From JAMBLL01 sp964460075 (lineage in GTDB: Bacteria > Actinomycetota > Acidimicrobiia > Spongiisociales > UBA5794), in the NCBI GenBank assembly GCA_964460075.1, contig CAYWPC010000014.1, forward strand, positions 1 to 63,992: 63,992 nt of DNA, read 5' to 3'. Under the pieces are notes generated by a model. It was not told the origin of the DNA, searched no databases, and worked only from the letters and a program-made list of their open reading frames with translations. This document shows, one piece after another, positions 52,566 through 61,911 of the stretch. The stretch's first letter is position 1; every line of letters begins with the position of its first letter. Made by a program: the position numbers and the translations under genes.

Positions 52566-53299
52566 CAGCCCGGGAACCGAAATCGTCGCCGGTGTGGCCA
52601 TGGATCGTGATGGCAATTGCCGGCCTCATCACGTTCGGTTCGGCAATGAGTGTCGCTCCAGACGTCGTGCAGGGCCAACTGTCGCGGATCATGTTCGTAC
52701 ACGTGCCATCGGCATGGCTGGCCTATCTGTCATTTGGTGTCACCATGCTCGCCTCAGCAATGTACTTGTGGAAGCGTGATCTTGTTTGGGACCGAGTCGC
52801 ACTCTCCTCAGCCGAGATCGGTGTCGTCTTCACGGGCCTCGCTATCGGCCTTGGGATGATCTGGGGGAAGCCCACGTGGGGTGTGTGGTGGACATGGGAC
52901 GCACGCTTGACACTCACCGCGATCATGTTCTTCGTCTACCTCGGCTACCTCGCGCTGCGACGCACAACGGATGACCTCGACGCACGTGCACAGCGTGCTG
53001 CAGTACTGGGCGTCCTTGCCGTGATTCAGATTCCACTCGTCCACTTCTCGGTCATCTGGTGGCGGTCGCTGCACCAGGCACCGACACTGCTCAGGCCCGA
53101 TGGCCCCACAATGGACACGTCGATGATCGTGACGTTGCTGATAGCCGTAGCGAGTTTCACGGTCATGTACGGGGCGATGATGTTCAAACGAATCGAGTTG
53201 GCTCGCCTCGAGAACGAGATTTTGTTAGTCGAGCAAACGAAGGTCGGTCCAGTGGCCGGCGATGCGGTCGTTGCTCCCGACTTCACAGGAGGTGCGTGA
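52562..53299 (+). CDS. ccmC: Heme transfer protein CcmC
   Basis: A 245-residue membrane protein that passes heme to CcmE. The tryptophan-rich external motif WGVWWTWDARLT lies near 106-117, flanked by the conserved His in FVHVPSAWLAYLSF (near 45) and LVHFSVIWWRSLHQAPT (near 173-189). The C-terminal tail after 220 is slightly longer than in proteobacteria. It overlaps ccmB by four bases. Confidence 0.93.
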   Translation: MTAREPKSSPVWPWIVMAIAGLITFGSAMSVAPDVVQGQLSRIMFVHVPSAWLAYLSFGVTMLASAMYLWKRDLVWDRVALSSAEIGVVFTGLAIGLGMIWGKPTWGVWWTWDARLTLTAIMFFVYLGYLALRRTTDDLDARAQRAAVLGVLAVIQIPLVHFSVIWWRSLHQAPTLLRPDGPTMDTSMIVTLLIAVASFTVMYGAMMFKRIELARLENEILLVEQTKVGPVAGDAVVAPDFTGGA

Positions 53300-53430
53300 T
53301 GGATGCGTCAGTTCAGTGGAACTGGGTCACTCTCGCGTACGGCTTCGCATATGGAGGTCTTGTTGTGTTCACGATTTCGATAGGGATGCGGATCGCGAGA
53401 GCGCGTCGAAGGCTCGGTGGCATCACGTGA
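53299..53430 (+). CDS. ccmD: CcmD-like small membrane protein
   Basis: A 43-residue protein with a single helix (LAYGFAYGGLVVFTISIGM) and a basic tail (RIARARRRLGG), the expected shape of CcmD, which assists release of holo-CcmE. The assignment rests on position and shape. TGATG overlaps the ccmC stop, with AGGAGGTGCG upstream. Confidence 0.8.
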   Translation: MDASVQWNWVTLAYGFAYGGLVVFTISIGMRIARARRRLGGIT

Positions 53431-53837
53431 GGAAATATCTCCGATTTGTAATTCCGGCCTTGGTGATCATCGGCGGACTCGGCATCTTGATGGTGAATCT
53501 GAGTTCGTCGCTTGTGTATTTCAACACTCCTGCGGAACTCCAAGCTCGTCAGGTCGACGGCGCTCGGCTGCGCCTCGGCGGAAGAGTGGTCCCTGGAACC
53601 GTCATGGAGCAGGACTCCACGGTCATGTTCGATGTGGAGGACTGCGGGACATCCGTCAGCGTCATCCACACCGGTGTTCCACCAGAGCTGTTCCAGGAAG
53701 GCATCGGCGTTGTCGTGGAGGGCGTGTGGACAGGCACCGCGTTCGAGTCAGACGCGATTCTCGTCAAGCACGACGAGCAGTATCGCACCGATAGCGAGGA
53801 CTACGACCCCGATCTGAACACCTGCGTCGAGTCATGA
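53427..53837 (+). CDS. ccmE: Cytochrome c heme chaperone CcmE
   Basis: A 136-residue heme chaperone. It has one N-terminal helix (about 5-24), an OB-fold domain (ARLRLGGRVVPGTVM...VEGVWTGTAFESDAILVKHDEQY), and the heme-attachment His H115 in the K-H-D-E-Q-Y motif, as in H-type CcmE. The protein ends soon after with an acidic tail. The GTG start overlaps the ccmD stop. Confidence 0.93.
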   Translation: MRKYLRFVIPALVIIGGLGILMVNLSSSLVYFNTPAELQARQVDGARLRLGGRVVPGTVMEQDSTVMFDVEDCGTSVSVIHTGVPPELFQEGIGVVVEGVWTGTAFESDAILVKHDEQYRTDSEDYDPDLNTCVES

Positions 53838-55864
53838 TCGCTATAGCGGGTTACTTAGCCATATTCGTGGCTCTTGGTGCTGCGATCGCGATCGTCGTTC
53901 AAGGCATCAGGTACTCCAAGAGCGGGGACACCGCAAAACTCAAGGTGCCCGTGGTGACGATGCTCATTGCGGCCATCGTCGCGTTCTCACTTCTCGAGAT
54001 CGCGATTCTGAGAGCCGACTTCTCGATAGCGTATGTAGCGAACAACTCGGCGACGACAACGCCTGTCGTGTTCCTGTTCGCCGCAGCCTGGGCAGCTCTC
54101 GAGGGTTCGATCGTGCTGTGGGGGGCTCTGCTCGCGATATTCATGTGGCTCGTCTGGAGAACGATGGGGCCTTCAGACGGTCTTGGTGTCCTGGCACTTG
54201 CCATCATGGGTGCGATAGCGGTCTTTTGGTTCGGGCTCATGGCGACGGCTGGCAACCCGTTCGCTGTCTGCACCGATGCGGTGACTTCGGCGTGTAGCGA
54301 CTCTTCGTGGTGGCCATTCGTTCAGTCCGTCGCCCCGCTCGACGGGCGTGGACCGAACCCTCTGCTTCAGAACGACATCATGATGGCTCTCCATCCACCA
54401 TTGCTTACAGCAGGGTATGTTGGATTCACCGTTCCCTTTGGCTTTGCCATTGCAGCGCTCATCCGTCGCGATGTCGGGCGAACCTGGCTTGATCGCACGC
54501 ATCGGTGGACGCTCATTGCATGGATCCTTCTCGCTGCCGGAATCATCGTCGGCGGCTGGTGGTCTTATGAGGTTCTCGGTTGGGGCGGATACTGGGCCTG
54601 GGATCCTGTGGAGAATTCGGCGTTCCTGCCGTGGCTCACCGCTACTGCATTCATCCACTCTGCTGTGGTGCAACGACGCAGGGGGATGCTCCAGTCGTGG
54701 AACTTCATCCTGGTGATCGTGACGTTCTCGCTCACCATCCTTGGGACGTTCATCACTCGATCAGGGATTATCGGCTCGGTGCACGCGTTCCTGCAATCGG
54801 TCGTTGGCCCAGCGCTCTTGGTACTCCTCGCGCTCGTCGTCGTTGGGTCGCTTGCCCTCTTCGTATCGCGATCTTCAGATATAGCGCAAGCTCCTCGTCT
54901 CGATTCGCTTTCGTCACGTGAGGGCTACATTCTCGCAAACAACCTTCTACTCACGGTATTCGCATTCACCGTGCTGTTCGGCACCATGTTCCCTCTGATC
55001 CTCAAGGCGACTTCTGGGGATGAGGTTGCTGTCGGTCGTCCGTTCTTCGATCGGGTCTCGATACCGATCGCGCTCGTGATCCTCTTCGTGATAGGGCTTG
55101 GGTCGGTGGCACCCTGGAGGGTCGCCTCGCCGAAGGTCCTGTGGGAGCGACTGCGTCTTGCTTCGATCGTGGGATTGAGTGTTGGCGCCGCTGCGGTGAT
55201 CTGGGGCATTGTCTCATTGGCGGTCGTCATCACCTTTATTCTCGCCGCGTTCATTCTCACCGCCATCATCGTTCGATACGGCGAGGTGGTGAGGGCCCGC
55301 CCAGAATCGGTCTTGAAGTCCGCGAGCAAAGTGCTTCGAAATGAACCTGGATTCTGGGGCGGCCAGATCGCTCACATAGGTGTGGCGCTCCTAGCGGTCG
55401 CAGTTGCGACGACGGGTGGTCTTGAAACGCGAGATACCGTGTCTCTCATGCCTGGTGATTCTGCAGTGGTGCAGAACTACTGCATTCGATTTGTCGAGCC
55501 GTTCACGAAGGTCGAACCGCACAGGGAGCTGAACGGTGTTGTGGTCGAGCTGTACGACAAGAGTTGCACGAATCTGCTCGAGACCCTGAGGCCGAGCGTA
55601 AACAGCTATCCGGCGGCGACCCAGCCGATAGGTGCGCCTGATGCCTGGACCGGCCCGGTTGACGATGTGTATATCGGGATTGCCAGCGGCGCAGAGGGTC
55701 GAATCGATCTCAACGTGTACATATTCCCGTTCCAATGGCTGCTGTGGACGGGTGGGATCATCATCTTGCTCGGTGGTGGATTTGCAATGTTCCGGAAGCC
55801 GACGAACGGCGCGAGGGACCGTGAGCCGGATGAACACGTTTCAGCGGGTGCGACCGATGTCTGA
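53834..55864 (+). CDS. ccmF: Cytochrome c heme lyase subunit CcmF
   Basis: A 676-residue polytopic protein that attaches heme to apocytochromes. Tryptophan-rich motif WGGYWAWDPVENSAFLPWLTATAFIHS is near 253-279, with conserved His positions in MALHPPLLTAGYVG (near 185) and GQIAHIGVALL near 512. About fifteen helices with a large outer loop near the C-terminus. It overlaps ccmE by four bases. Confidence 0.94.
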   Translation: MIAIAGYLAIFVALGAAIAIVVQGIRYSKSGDTAKLKVPVVTMLIAAIVAFSLLEIAILRADFSIAYVANNSATTTPVVFLFAAAWAALEGSIVLWGALLAIFMWLVWRTMGPSDGLGVLALAIMGAIAVFWFGLMATAGNPFAVCTDAVTSACSDSSWWPFVQSVAPLDGRGPNPLLQNDIMMALHPPLLTAGYVGFTVPFGFAIAALIRRDVGRTWLDRTHRWTLIAWILLAAGIIVGGWWSYEVLGWGGYWAWDPVENSAFLPWLTATAFIHSAVVQRRRGMLQSWNFILVIVTFSLTILGTFITRSGIIGSVHAFLQSVVGPALLVLLALVVVGSLALFVSRSSDIAQAPRLDSLSSREGYILANNLLLTVFAFTVLFGTMFPLILKATSGDEVAVGRPFFDRVSIPIALVILFVIGLGSVAPWRVASPKVLWERLRLASIVGLSVGAAAVIWGIVSLAVVITFILAAFILTAIIVRYGEVVRARPESVLKSASKVLRNEPGFWGGQIAHIGVALLAVAVATTGGLETRDTVSLMPGDSAVVQNYCIRFVEPFTKVEPHRELNGVVVELYDKSCTNLLETLRPSVNSYPAATQPIGAPDAWTGPVDDVYIGIASGAEGRIDLNVYIFPFQWLLWTGGIIILLGGGFAMFRKPTNGARDREPDEHVSAGATDV

Positions 55865-56276
55865 TCGGGCTAAGAACATTGCCTTTGCTGCCTTCGCGAT
55901 CTTCGCGATAGGGGTCATCGTTGTCGGGCTCAAGCCGGGGTATTCGACACCTCCGACCAATGAGGAGAGGGTTGACGCGCTGGCTGCAACGATCAAGTGC
56001 CCGTTTTGTAGCGGAGAGTCTCTCCTGGATTCCCAGTCGAGCATCGCTGCCGAGTACCGGGTTTTGATCAAGGAGCGGGTTGATGCCGGAGCGACTGATG
56101 ACGAGATCATTGACGAGTTTGCAGCGAATTTCGGTGAGTCATTCATTCTCGACACTTCTACATCGAAGTGGTCGGTCGCCTTGTGGATCGTGCCTCTGCT
56201 TGCGATCGTCGTTGGGGCCGGCGCTGTTGTGCTGCTGTGGAGATCGTCGAAGGCACGATCGGAGGTCAACCAGTGA
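55857..56276 (+). CDS. ccmH: Cytochrome c maturation thiol protein CcmH (CcmL-like)
   Basis: A 139-residue membrane-anchored thiol protein. It has a helix at about 8-24, the redox pair C48-P-F-C51 in IKCPFCSGESLLDSQSSIA, a three-helix bundle, and a second membrane helix near 107-127. The motif differs from the proteobacterial LRCxxCQN by SGES. CcmH reduces apocytochrome thiols. The overlap with ccmF is 8 nt; ATG 55830 is an alternative start. Confidence 0.9.
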   Translation: MSDRAKNIAFAAFAIFAIGVIVVGLKPGYSTPPTNEERVDALAATIKCPFCSGESLLDSQSSIAAEYRVLIKERVDAGATDDEIIDEFAANFGESFILDTSTSKWSVALWIVPLLAIVVGAGAVVLLWRSSKARSEVNQ

Positions 56277-57058
56277 GTGAACAAAGACGACAGCAGATCG
56301 ATCTTCTCCGCGAAGAGCTCTATGACGTCGAGCTCCAGGTTCGCGATGGCGAACTGGACGAGGCTGCGGCTGCAGAGATTCGGAATCGCTACGAGTCCGA
56401 GTTGGCCACCCTTGAGCGCCGGCTCGAATTGGAAGAGGCATCGATCTCGGATGATGAGAGCGTGCCGGACACGGGTGGTATGAGGAGAAGGCTCAGCGGA
56501 AGATCTCTTGTTGGTGGCACCATCGTGATCGTGGCTGTCGTCGGAATCGGTATCTTTGCGGTGCAATCACTGACGAATCGTTCCATTGTTGGCGCCGAGG
56601 GCGTCGTTGGCGATGTGGTCGTGGGAGCTAATCAGATCGATCTCGATAGCGTCTCCACCGAGGAGATGGAGCAGGTTGTATCAGAGAACCCAGAGATCAT
56701 CCCGATGCGGCTGGCCCTTGCGAGACGGTATTTCGAGGCTGGCGAGTTTGACAAGGCCCTCGACCACTATTTTGAGGTGCTGAACCGCGAACGCAATCCC
56801 GAAGCACTGGCGAACGTCGGGTGGATGACGTATCTCTCAGGCAGGCCGGATGTCGCCGTCGGCTACGTTGAGGCGGCGCTGGAGAGCCAGCCAGAGTATC
56901 TCGCAGCTGAGTGGTTCGTTGGCAACATATACGTGTCGCTCGGTAGAAATGACGAGGCCGTCGGCCCGTTGACGAAGATCGCCTCATCGGACGAGGTGCC
57001 TGATGATGTGCGAGAGGCTGCGGTCGAATTATTGAAGCAGATTGAGGCGGGTGGATGA
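56273..57058 (+). CDS. TPR protein of the ccm operon (CcmI-like)
   Basis: A 261-residue protein. The N-terminal 60 residues (VELQVRDGELDEAAAAEIRNRYESELATLERRLELE) form a coiled helix like the CcmI head. One membrane helix lies near 84-104, then two or three TPR units (RLALARRYFEAGEFDKALDHYFEVLNRERNPEALANVGWMTYLSGRPDVAVGYVEAAL). CcmI presents apocytochrome to CcmF-CcmH, and the position in the operon fits. The GTG overlaps the ccmH stop. Confidence 0.82.
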   Translation: MSEQRRQQIDLLREELYDVELQVRDGELDEAAAAEIRNRYESELATLERRLELEEASISDDESVPDTGGMRRRLSGRSLVGGTIVIVAVVGIGIFAVQSLTNRSIVGAEGVVGDVVVGANQIDLDSVSTEEMEQVVSENPEIIPMRLALARRYFEAGEFDKALDHYFEVLNRERNPEALANVGWMTYLSGRPDVAVGYVEAALESQPEYLAAEWFVGNIYVSLGRNDEAVGPLTKIASSDEVPDDVREAAVELLKQIEAGG

Positions 57059-57672
57059 TGACGAAGAACGAAGACGTCGAAGAGAAGCGTGGAGGGAAGA
57101 TGGCGTGGGTGGCGATTGGTGCCGCCATTGCGTTCATCGTTCTCGGAATCATGTTCGCAGGGCGATTCGGAGGAGACCCAACGATCTCGTCCTCTCCCCT
57201 GATAGGGAAACCTGCGCCGACCAGCCCGATCGCTCTCCTGGATGGCACTGGTGAGGTCTCGATGACAGATTTTGCTGGCGACATCATCGTTGTCAACTTT
57301 TGGGCGAGTTGGTGCCTCAGTTGCAGGGAGGAGCACCCGGCCTTGATCAAGGCCGCAGCCGACTACAAGGAGTTCGGCGTTACGTTCGTTGCGGTCAACT
57401 ATCAGGACACACCAGACCGGGCCGTCGGCTTTCTCGATGAGCTCGGATGGAGCCCTGAGACTGTCTATGTGGTCGACAACGGATCGGCCACAGCGTTTCA
57501 GTGGGGCATCATCGGGGTTCCTGAGACCTTCTTCGTAGACCGATCCGGCATCGTTGTCGGCAAGGTGTCTGGTCCCTCAACATATGCACTGTTGAGCCGC
57601 ACGATTGATCAGATCATCCTCGGTGAGGCGATTGGTGACGTCAAGACCGGCGAGGTGCAGAACCGCTCCTAG
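57055..57672 (+). CDS. ccmG: Thiol:disulfide protein CcmG/DsbE-like (TlpA/ResA family)
   Basis: A 205-residue membrane-tethered thioredoxin-fold protein. It has a signal-anchor helix near 18-36 and active site W86-C87-L-S-C90, with the cis-Pro in GVPETFFVD near 160, and the GVTFVAVNYQDTPDRAVGFL insertion typical of TlpA/CcmG. It keeps apocytochrome cysteines reduced outside the membrane. In proteobacteria ccmG usually precedes ccmH; here it ends the operon, starting on the TPR gene's stop (ATGA). Confidence 0.9.
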   Translation: MMTKNEDVEEKRGGKMAWVAIGAAIAFIVLGIMFAGRFGGDPTISSSPLIGKPAPTSPIALLDGTGEVSMTDFAGDIIVVNFWASWCLSCREEHPALIKAAADYKEFGVTFVAVNYQDTPDRAVGFLDELGWSPETVYVVDNGSATAFQWGIIGVPETFFVDRSGIVVGKVSGPSTYALLSRTIDQIILGEAIGDVKTGEVQNRS

Positions 57673-57776
57673 GGCTCAGGCGTAGGAAACCGCAACATAG
57701 TGCCGGAATCTACGCCAGACATCTGAATGCGGGCCTGCGATAGCATCTGTGCCGCTGCACGGACCAAAGGAGTTTC

Positions 57777-60287
57777 ATGGCCTCGGAAGCTGACTATCGC
57801 CTGCCAAGAACGGTGAGGCCATCGCACTACAGGATCAGCATCGAACCGGACCTCGACGGGGCGTCGTTCTCGGGGTCGGTGGAGATCGCCGTGGATGTTC
57901 TTGAGCCCGTCGCTTCGATCGTGCTGAACGCGATCGAGCTCGACATCGATGCAGCATGGGTGGCTGTTGGCGGCAGGACACACGCAGCGTCGCCGTCACT
58001 CGATACCGAGACGGAGCGACTCACACTGGCATTGGATGACTCGATCCCAGTCGGGCAGGCGACCGTGTCGATCGAGTTCCGTGGAACACTCAACGACAAG
58101 CTCCACGGCTTCTATCGCTCCACGTACACCGCAATGGACGGCGAAGGTAAGACCATTGCAACGACACAGTTCGAAGCGACGGATGCCCGCAGAGCGTTTC
58201 CGTGCTGGGACGAGCCCGACCTCAAGGCAACGTTCTCGGTGGAGCTGACCGTCGAGGATCACCTCCTTGCACTATCGAACGCCGCGGAGATATCCCGGGT
58301 ATCGCTCCCATCTGGAAAAGTCAAAGTCTCGTTTTCCGAGACGATGAAGATGTCGACCTACCTCGTTGCCTTCATCGTCGGCGAACTCGAGGCGACGGAT
58401 CCGATCGACGTCGATGGCACACCGCTCCGGATCATCGCGCCACCGGGGAACCAGCAGCTGACACCCTTCGGTCTCGAGATGGGAGCCCACGCGCTGAGGT
58501 TCTTCTCGGCGTACTACGACATCCCATACCCCGGTGACAAGCTCGACATGATCGCGATACCTGACTTCGCGTGGGGAGCGATGGAGAACCTCGGCTGCAT
58601 CACGTATCGCGAGACCGCTCTTCTTCTCGACAGAGAAAACGCGACCCAGGCCGAGATGGTCAGGGTCGCAGATGTGATCGCCCATGAGATCGCCCACATG
58701 TGGTTCGGAGATCTCGTCACGATGAAGTGGTGGAATGGCATCTGGCTGAACGAAGCATTTGCGACATTTGCTGAAGTGAAGTGTGTCGACGCATTCGAGC
58801 CAGAGTGGGATAGATGGTTGTCGTTCTCGGCATTTCGCGCGATGAGCCAGGAAACCGATGCTCTCGCCTCAACTCGTTCGATCGAGATGAGTGTTGCTTC
58901 TCCTGCGGAGGCGAACGCAATGTTCGACGTCCTCACGTATCAGAAGGGCTCATCTGTACTGAGGATGCTTGAGCAGTATGTCGGAGAGGATGCGTTCCGT
59001 TCGGGTGTCACGTTGTACCTCAAAACTCACGCCTACGCGAACACGGAGACGGCGGACCTTTGGGCAGCGCTTGAGGCCGAATCTGGTGAACCGGTCGGCG
59101 AGATCATGGACACCTGGATCTTCCAAGGCGGATATCCCCGCGTCAGAGTCGAGACGTCGCACGGCGGTGTCTCACTCACCCAGGAGCCGTTCCGATTCAT
59201 CGGCTCGGGAGAGGGGACGTGGAGAGTTCCTGTGCTCTATAGGACGCCGATCGGAGAAGGCAAGGTCCTCGTCTCCGACGAACCGACACAGATCGATACC
59301 CCCGGCGGCTGCATCATTAACGCTGGCGGCGAAGGCTTCTACCGTGTTGCCTACGGCGCCGATCTGTGGCAGAACGTCGTGGATGGGCTTGAGAATCTCT
59401 CTCCAATCGAGCGGTACGCGGTTGTCTCGGATGCGGTGGCGAGTCTCCTGAAGGGAGACATGAGCGGAGCCGACTATCTCTCGCTGGTCGGATCGCTGAC
59501 CGGCGAGGAAGACCTCGACGTCTGGTCCGTTGCCATATCGGGGCTAGGAGAGCTCAGCCGTATTGTCTCGGAGGATGTGCGCCCTGCACTGGAGGACTTC
59601 GTGGCGGGTCTCGTCAGCGGGAAGGCCGAGGAGCTTGGCTGGAGCGTCGGACAAGATGAATCTGATAGGAAGCGGGCCACACGAGGTCTCCTCCTCAAGA
59701 CTCTCGGCACGCTTGGCAACGATCGTGAGACGATCGAGGTGGCCCGCTCCTTCGAGCATGGAGCCGGCGACGTCGATGCCGAGGTTGCCGATGCAGCGCT
59801 CGCTGTTGTTTCGGCACACGGCGACATGGAAACGTTCGAGAACCTGATCGAGCGCTCGAATGCTGCTGGCACGCCGCAGCTGAAAGTGAAGTACCTGCGA
59901 GCAGCGACACAAGTCCCCGAAGTCGACGCAGCGGAGAAACTCTTTCACATGGTCCTCGACGGTGAGGTCAAGTCCCAGGACTCCTTCTGGGTGCTTGCCC
60001 TGCTCCTCGGCCATAGAGAGAACGGGCCACGTGTCTGGGAACTCGTGATGGCGAACTGGGATGCAACGCTGGGATCCATACCCCCGCAGAATGGGAGCAG
60101 GCTGCTCGACCTCCTCCAGTACCGATCGGAGCCAGCCGTTGCATCGTCGATCACCGAGTGGTTCGCCGATCATTCGATCGTCGGCGGTGAGCGGTTCATC
60201 AAACAGCGGCTCGAGTTGCTGGCGGTGCGCGTCAGATTGCGTGAACGAGAGGGCGAGTTGCTCGGGGATGTGCTGAGAGACGTCTGA
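57777..60287 (+). CDS. pepN: Aminopeptidase N (family M1)
   Basis: An 836-residue zinc aminopeptidase that removes N-terminal residues from peptides. Exopeptidase motif GAMEN is near 265-269, zinc site HEIAHMWFG near 303 with the third ligand Glu in NEAFATF about 20 residues later, and a catalytic Tyr near YQKGSSVLRML (389-400). The C-terminal helical ERAP1-like domain (about 530-836) is complete. AAAGGAG precedes the ATG, and TAGCAT at 57741-57746 is a plausible -10 box for a normal leadered transcript. Confidence 0.93.
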   Translation: MASEADYRLPRTVRPSHYRISIEPDLDGASFSGSVEIAVDVLEPVASIVLNAIELDIDAAWVAVGGRTHAASPSLDTETERLTLALDDSIPVGQATVSIEFRGTLNDKLHGFYRSTYTAMDGEGKTIATTQFEATDARRAFPCWDEPDLKATFSVELTVEDHLLALSNAAEISRVSLPSGKVKVSFSETMKMSTYLVAFIVGELEATDPIDVDGTPLRIIAPPGNQQLTPFGLEMGAHALRFFSAYYDIPYPGDKLDMIAIPDFAWGAMENLGCITYRETALLLDRENATQAEMVRVADVIAHEIAHMWFGDLVTMKWWNGIWLNEAFATFAEVKCVDAFEPEWDRWLSFSAFRAMSQETDALASTRSIEMSVASPAEANAMFDVLTYQKGSSVLRMLEQYVGEDAFRSGVTLYLKTHAYANTETADLWAALEAESGEPVGEIMDTWIFQGGYPRVRVETSHGGVSLTQEPFRFIGSGEGTWRVPVLYRTPIGEGKVLVSDEPTQIDTPGGCIINAGGEGFYRVAYGADLWQNVVDGLENLSPIERYAVVSDAVASLLKGDMSGADYLSLVGSLTGEEDLDVWSVAISGLGELSRIVSEDVRPALEDFVAGLVSGKAEELGWSVGQDESDRKRATRGLLLKTLGTLGNDRETIEVARSFEHGAGDVDAEVADAALAVVSAHGDMETFENLIERSNAAGTPQLKVKYLRAATQVPEVDAAEKLFHMVLDGEVKSQDSFWVLALLLGHRENGPRVWELVMANWDATLGSIPPQNGSRLLDLLQYRSEPAVASSITEWFADHSIVGGERFIKQRLELLAVRVRLREREGELLGDVLRDV

Positions 60288-60390
60288 GTGCCATACGTTC
60301 CTGGCGAATCTCTACTCTTGCAAGCAGCGAACATACTGTTCGGGTTCGCGTCGAGGCATGACACGAGCCCTGTGAGTCATAGGAGATTGC

Positions 60391-61911
60391 ATGGAAGTCG
60401 TGATCGACGGATCGCCGCTCACTGTAGATGAGGTAGTCGCGGTTGCCTATCGGGAGGCAAGCGTGGTCATTGGCGATGATCTTGAGCGACGAATGGAACC
60501 GGCTCGCGCACTCGTCCAAAGAGTCCTTGACACGGATCAGACCGTCTATGGGATCACGACAGGGTTCGGCGCTCTAGCCAACACGAGAGTCGACGTCGAC
60601 CAGGCTTCCGATCTCCAATACGACCTGCTCCGCTCCCACGCGGCAGGTGTTGGGGACCTCGTCGAGCCTGAGACGGTCAGAGCGATGCTGTTGTGCAGGG
60701 CTCGCACACTTGCCCAGGGTTACTCAGGTGTGCGACCAGACATTGTGCGATATCTCGTCTCGATGCTTGAGAACGACATTCTGCCTGCCGTGCCATCGCA
60801 GGGATCAGTGGGGGCGTCCGGAGATCTTGCTCCGTTCGCCCACCTTGCCCTGCCCGTCATTGGAGAGGGTTTCGTTCGTTCGTCCGACGGTCCAGTGCCT
60901 TCGCTGCCAGTACTGCATGCGCACGGTATTGAGCCTCTTGAGCTCAAGCCGAAGGAGGGGTTGAGCCTCCTCAACGGCACCGAGGGAATGCTGGCGCACG
61001 GATGTCTGGCAATTCACAAGGCTCGACAGTTGGTCGATGCAGACGACGCGGCATGTGCACTCTCCGTCGAGGCGCTGAGAGGATCCTCACGACCCTTCGA
61101 GCAGCGGATACATGACCTGAGACCACACCCGGGCCAGATACGTTCTGCCGAGCGGATCAGGGGCCTACTTCTCGGTTCTGAGATCTCAGCAGCGCATCAC
61201 GAGGACTTCAGCCACATGGTCCAGGATGCCTACAGCCTTCGTTGTGCTCCCCAAGTCCACGGGGCGGTTCGCGACACCGTCGACTACGCCGCTGAAATCT
61301 TCAATCGGGAACTTGGAGCGGTCGTCGACAACCCGATCGTCTTCGCTGCCGATGGCGATGTGATATCGGGAGGGAACTTCCACGGCCAACCACTCGCGTT
61401 CGCTCTTGACTTCCTCGCAATAGCCGTCACAGAGCTCGGATCGATATCCGAGCGTCGAACCGACAGACTGCTCGACCCGGACCGCTCGTGCGGTCTCACG
61501 CCATTCCTGGCAACGACGCCAGGTGTGTCGAGCGGGTACATGATCACCCAGTACACGGCAGCGGCCATCGTCGCCGAGAACAAGGTGCTCGCCCATCCGG
61601 CATCGGTTGAGTCGATTCCGACGTCAGGACTTCAGGAGGACCATGTGTCGATGGGGTGGGGTGCCGCGCGCAAGCTCGGCACTGTTCTCACGAATACCGC
61701 CCGCGTCATAGCGGTAGAGCTCATGTGTGCAGCCCAGGGTGTCGAGCAGAGAGAACGCGCTCCTGCCCTCGGCACGTCGAGAATCAAGGCGATCGTACGA
61801 TCGGTGTGCCCGCCACTTATCGATGACCGTCCCCCGGGACCCGACATCGAAGCGATCGCGAGCCTTATCGACAGTGGCGCCTTCAACGACGTCGAGGAGG
61901 TCAGGACATGA
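60391..61911 (+). CDS. hutH: Histidine ammonia-lyase
   Basis: A 506-residue lyase that deaminates L-histidine to trans-urocanate. The self-formed MIO group comes from A-S-G in GSVGASGDLAPFAHLAL near 140-156. Other family blocks are YGITTGFGALAN near 51-62, LLNGTEGMLAHG near 191-202, and the QDAYSLRCAPQVHGAVRD segment near 276-293. Related aromatic ammonia-lyases share this fold, but the following urocanate hydratase fixes the pathway. TAGGAG stands before the ATG. Confidence 0.94.
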   Translation: MEVVIDGSPLTVDEVVAVAYREASVVIGDDLERRMEPARALVQRVLDTDQTVYGITTGFGALANTRVDVDQASDLQYDLLRSHAAGVGDLVEPETVRAMLLCRARTLAQGYSGVRPDIVRYLVSMLENDILPAVPSQGSVGASGDLAPFAHLALPVIGEGFVRSSDGPVPSLPVLHAHGIEPLELKPKEGLSLLNGTEGMLAHGCLAIHKARQLVDADDAACALSVEALRGSSRPFEQRIHDLRPHPGQIRSAERIRGLLLGSEISAAHHEDFSHMVQDAYSLRCAPQVHGAVRDTVDYAAEIFNRELGAVVDNPIVFAADGDVISGGNFHGQPLAFALDFLAIAVTELGSISERRTDRLLDPDRSCGLTPFLATTPGVSSGYMITQYTAAAIVAENKVLAHPASVESIPTSGLQEDHVSMGWGAARKLGTVLTNTARVIAVELMCAAQGVEQRERAPALGTSRIKAIVRSVCPPLIDDRPPGPDIEAIASLIDSGAFNDVEEVRT

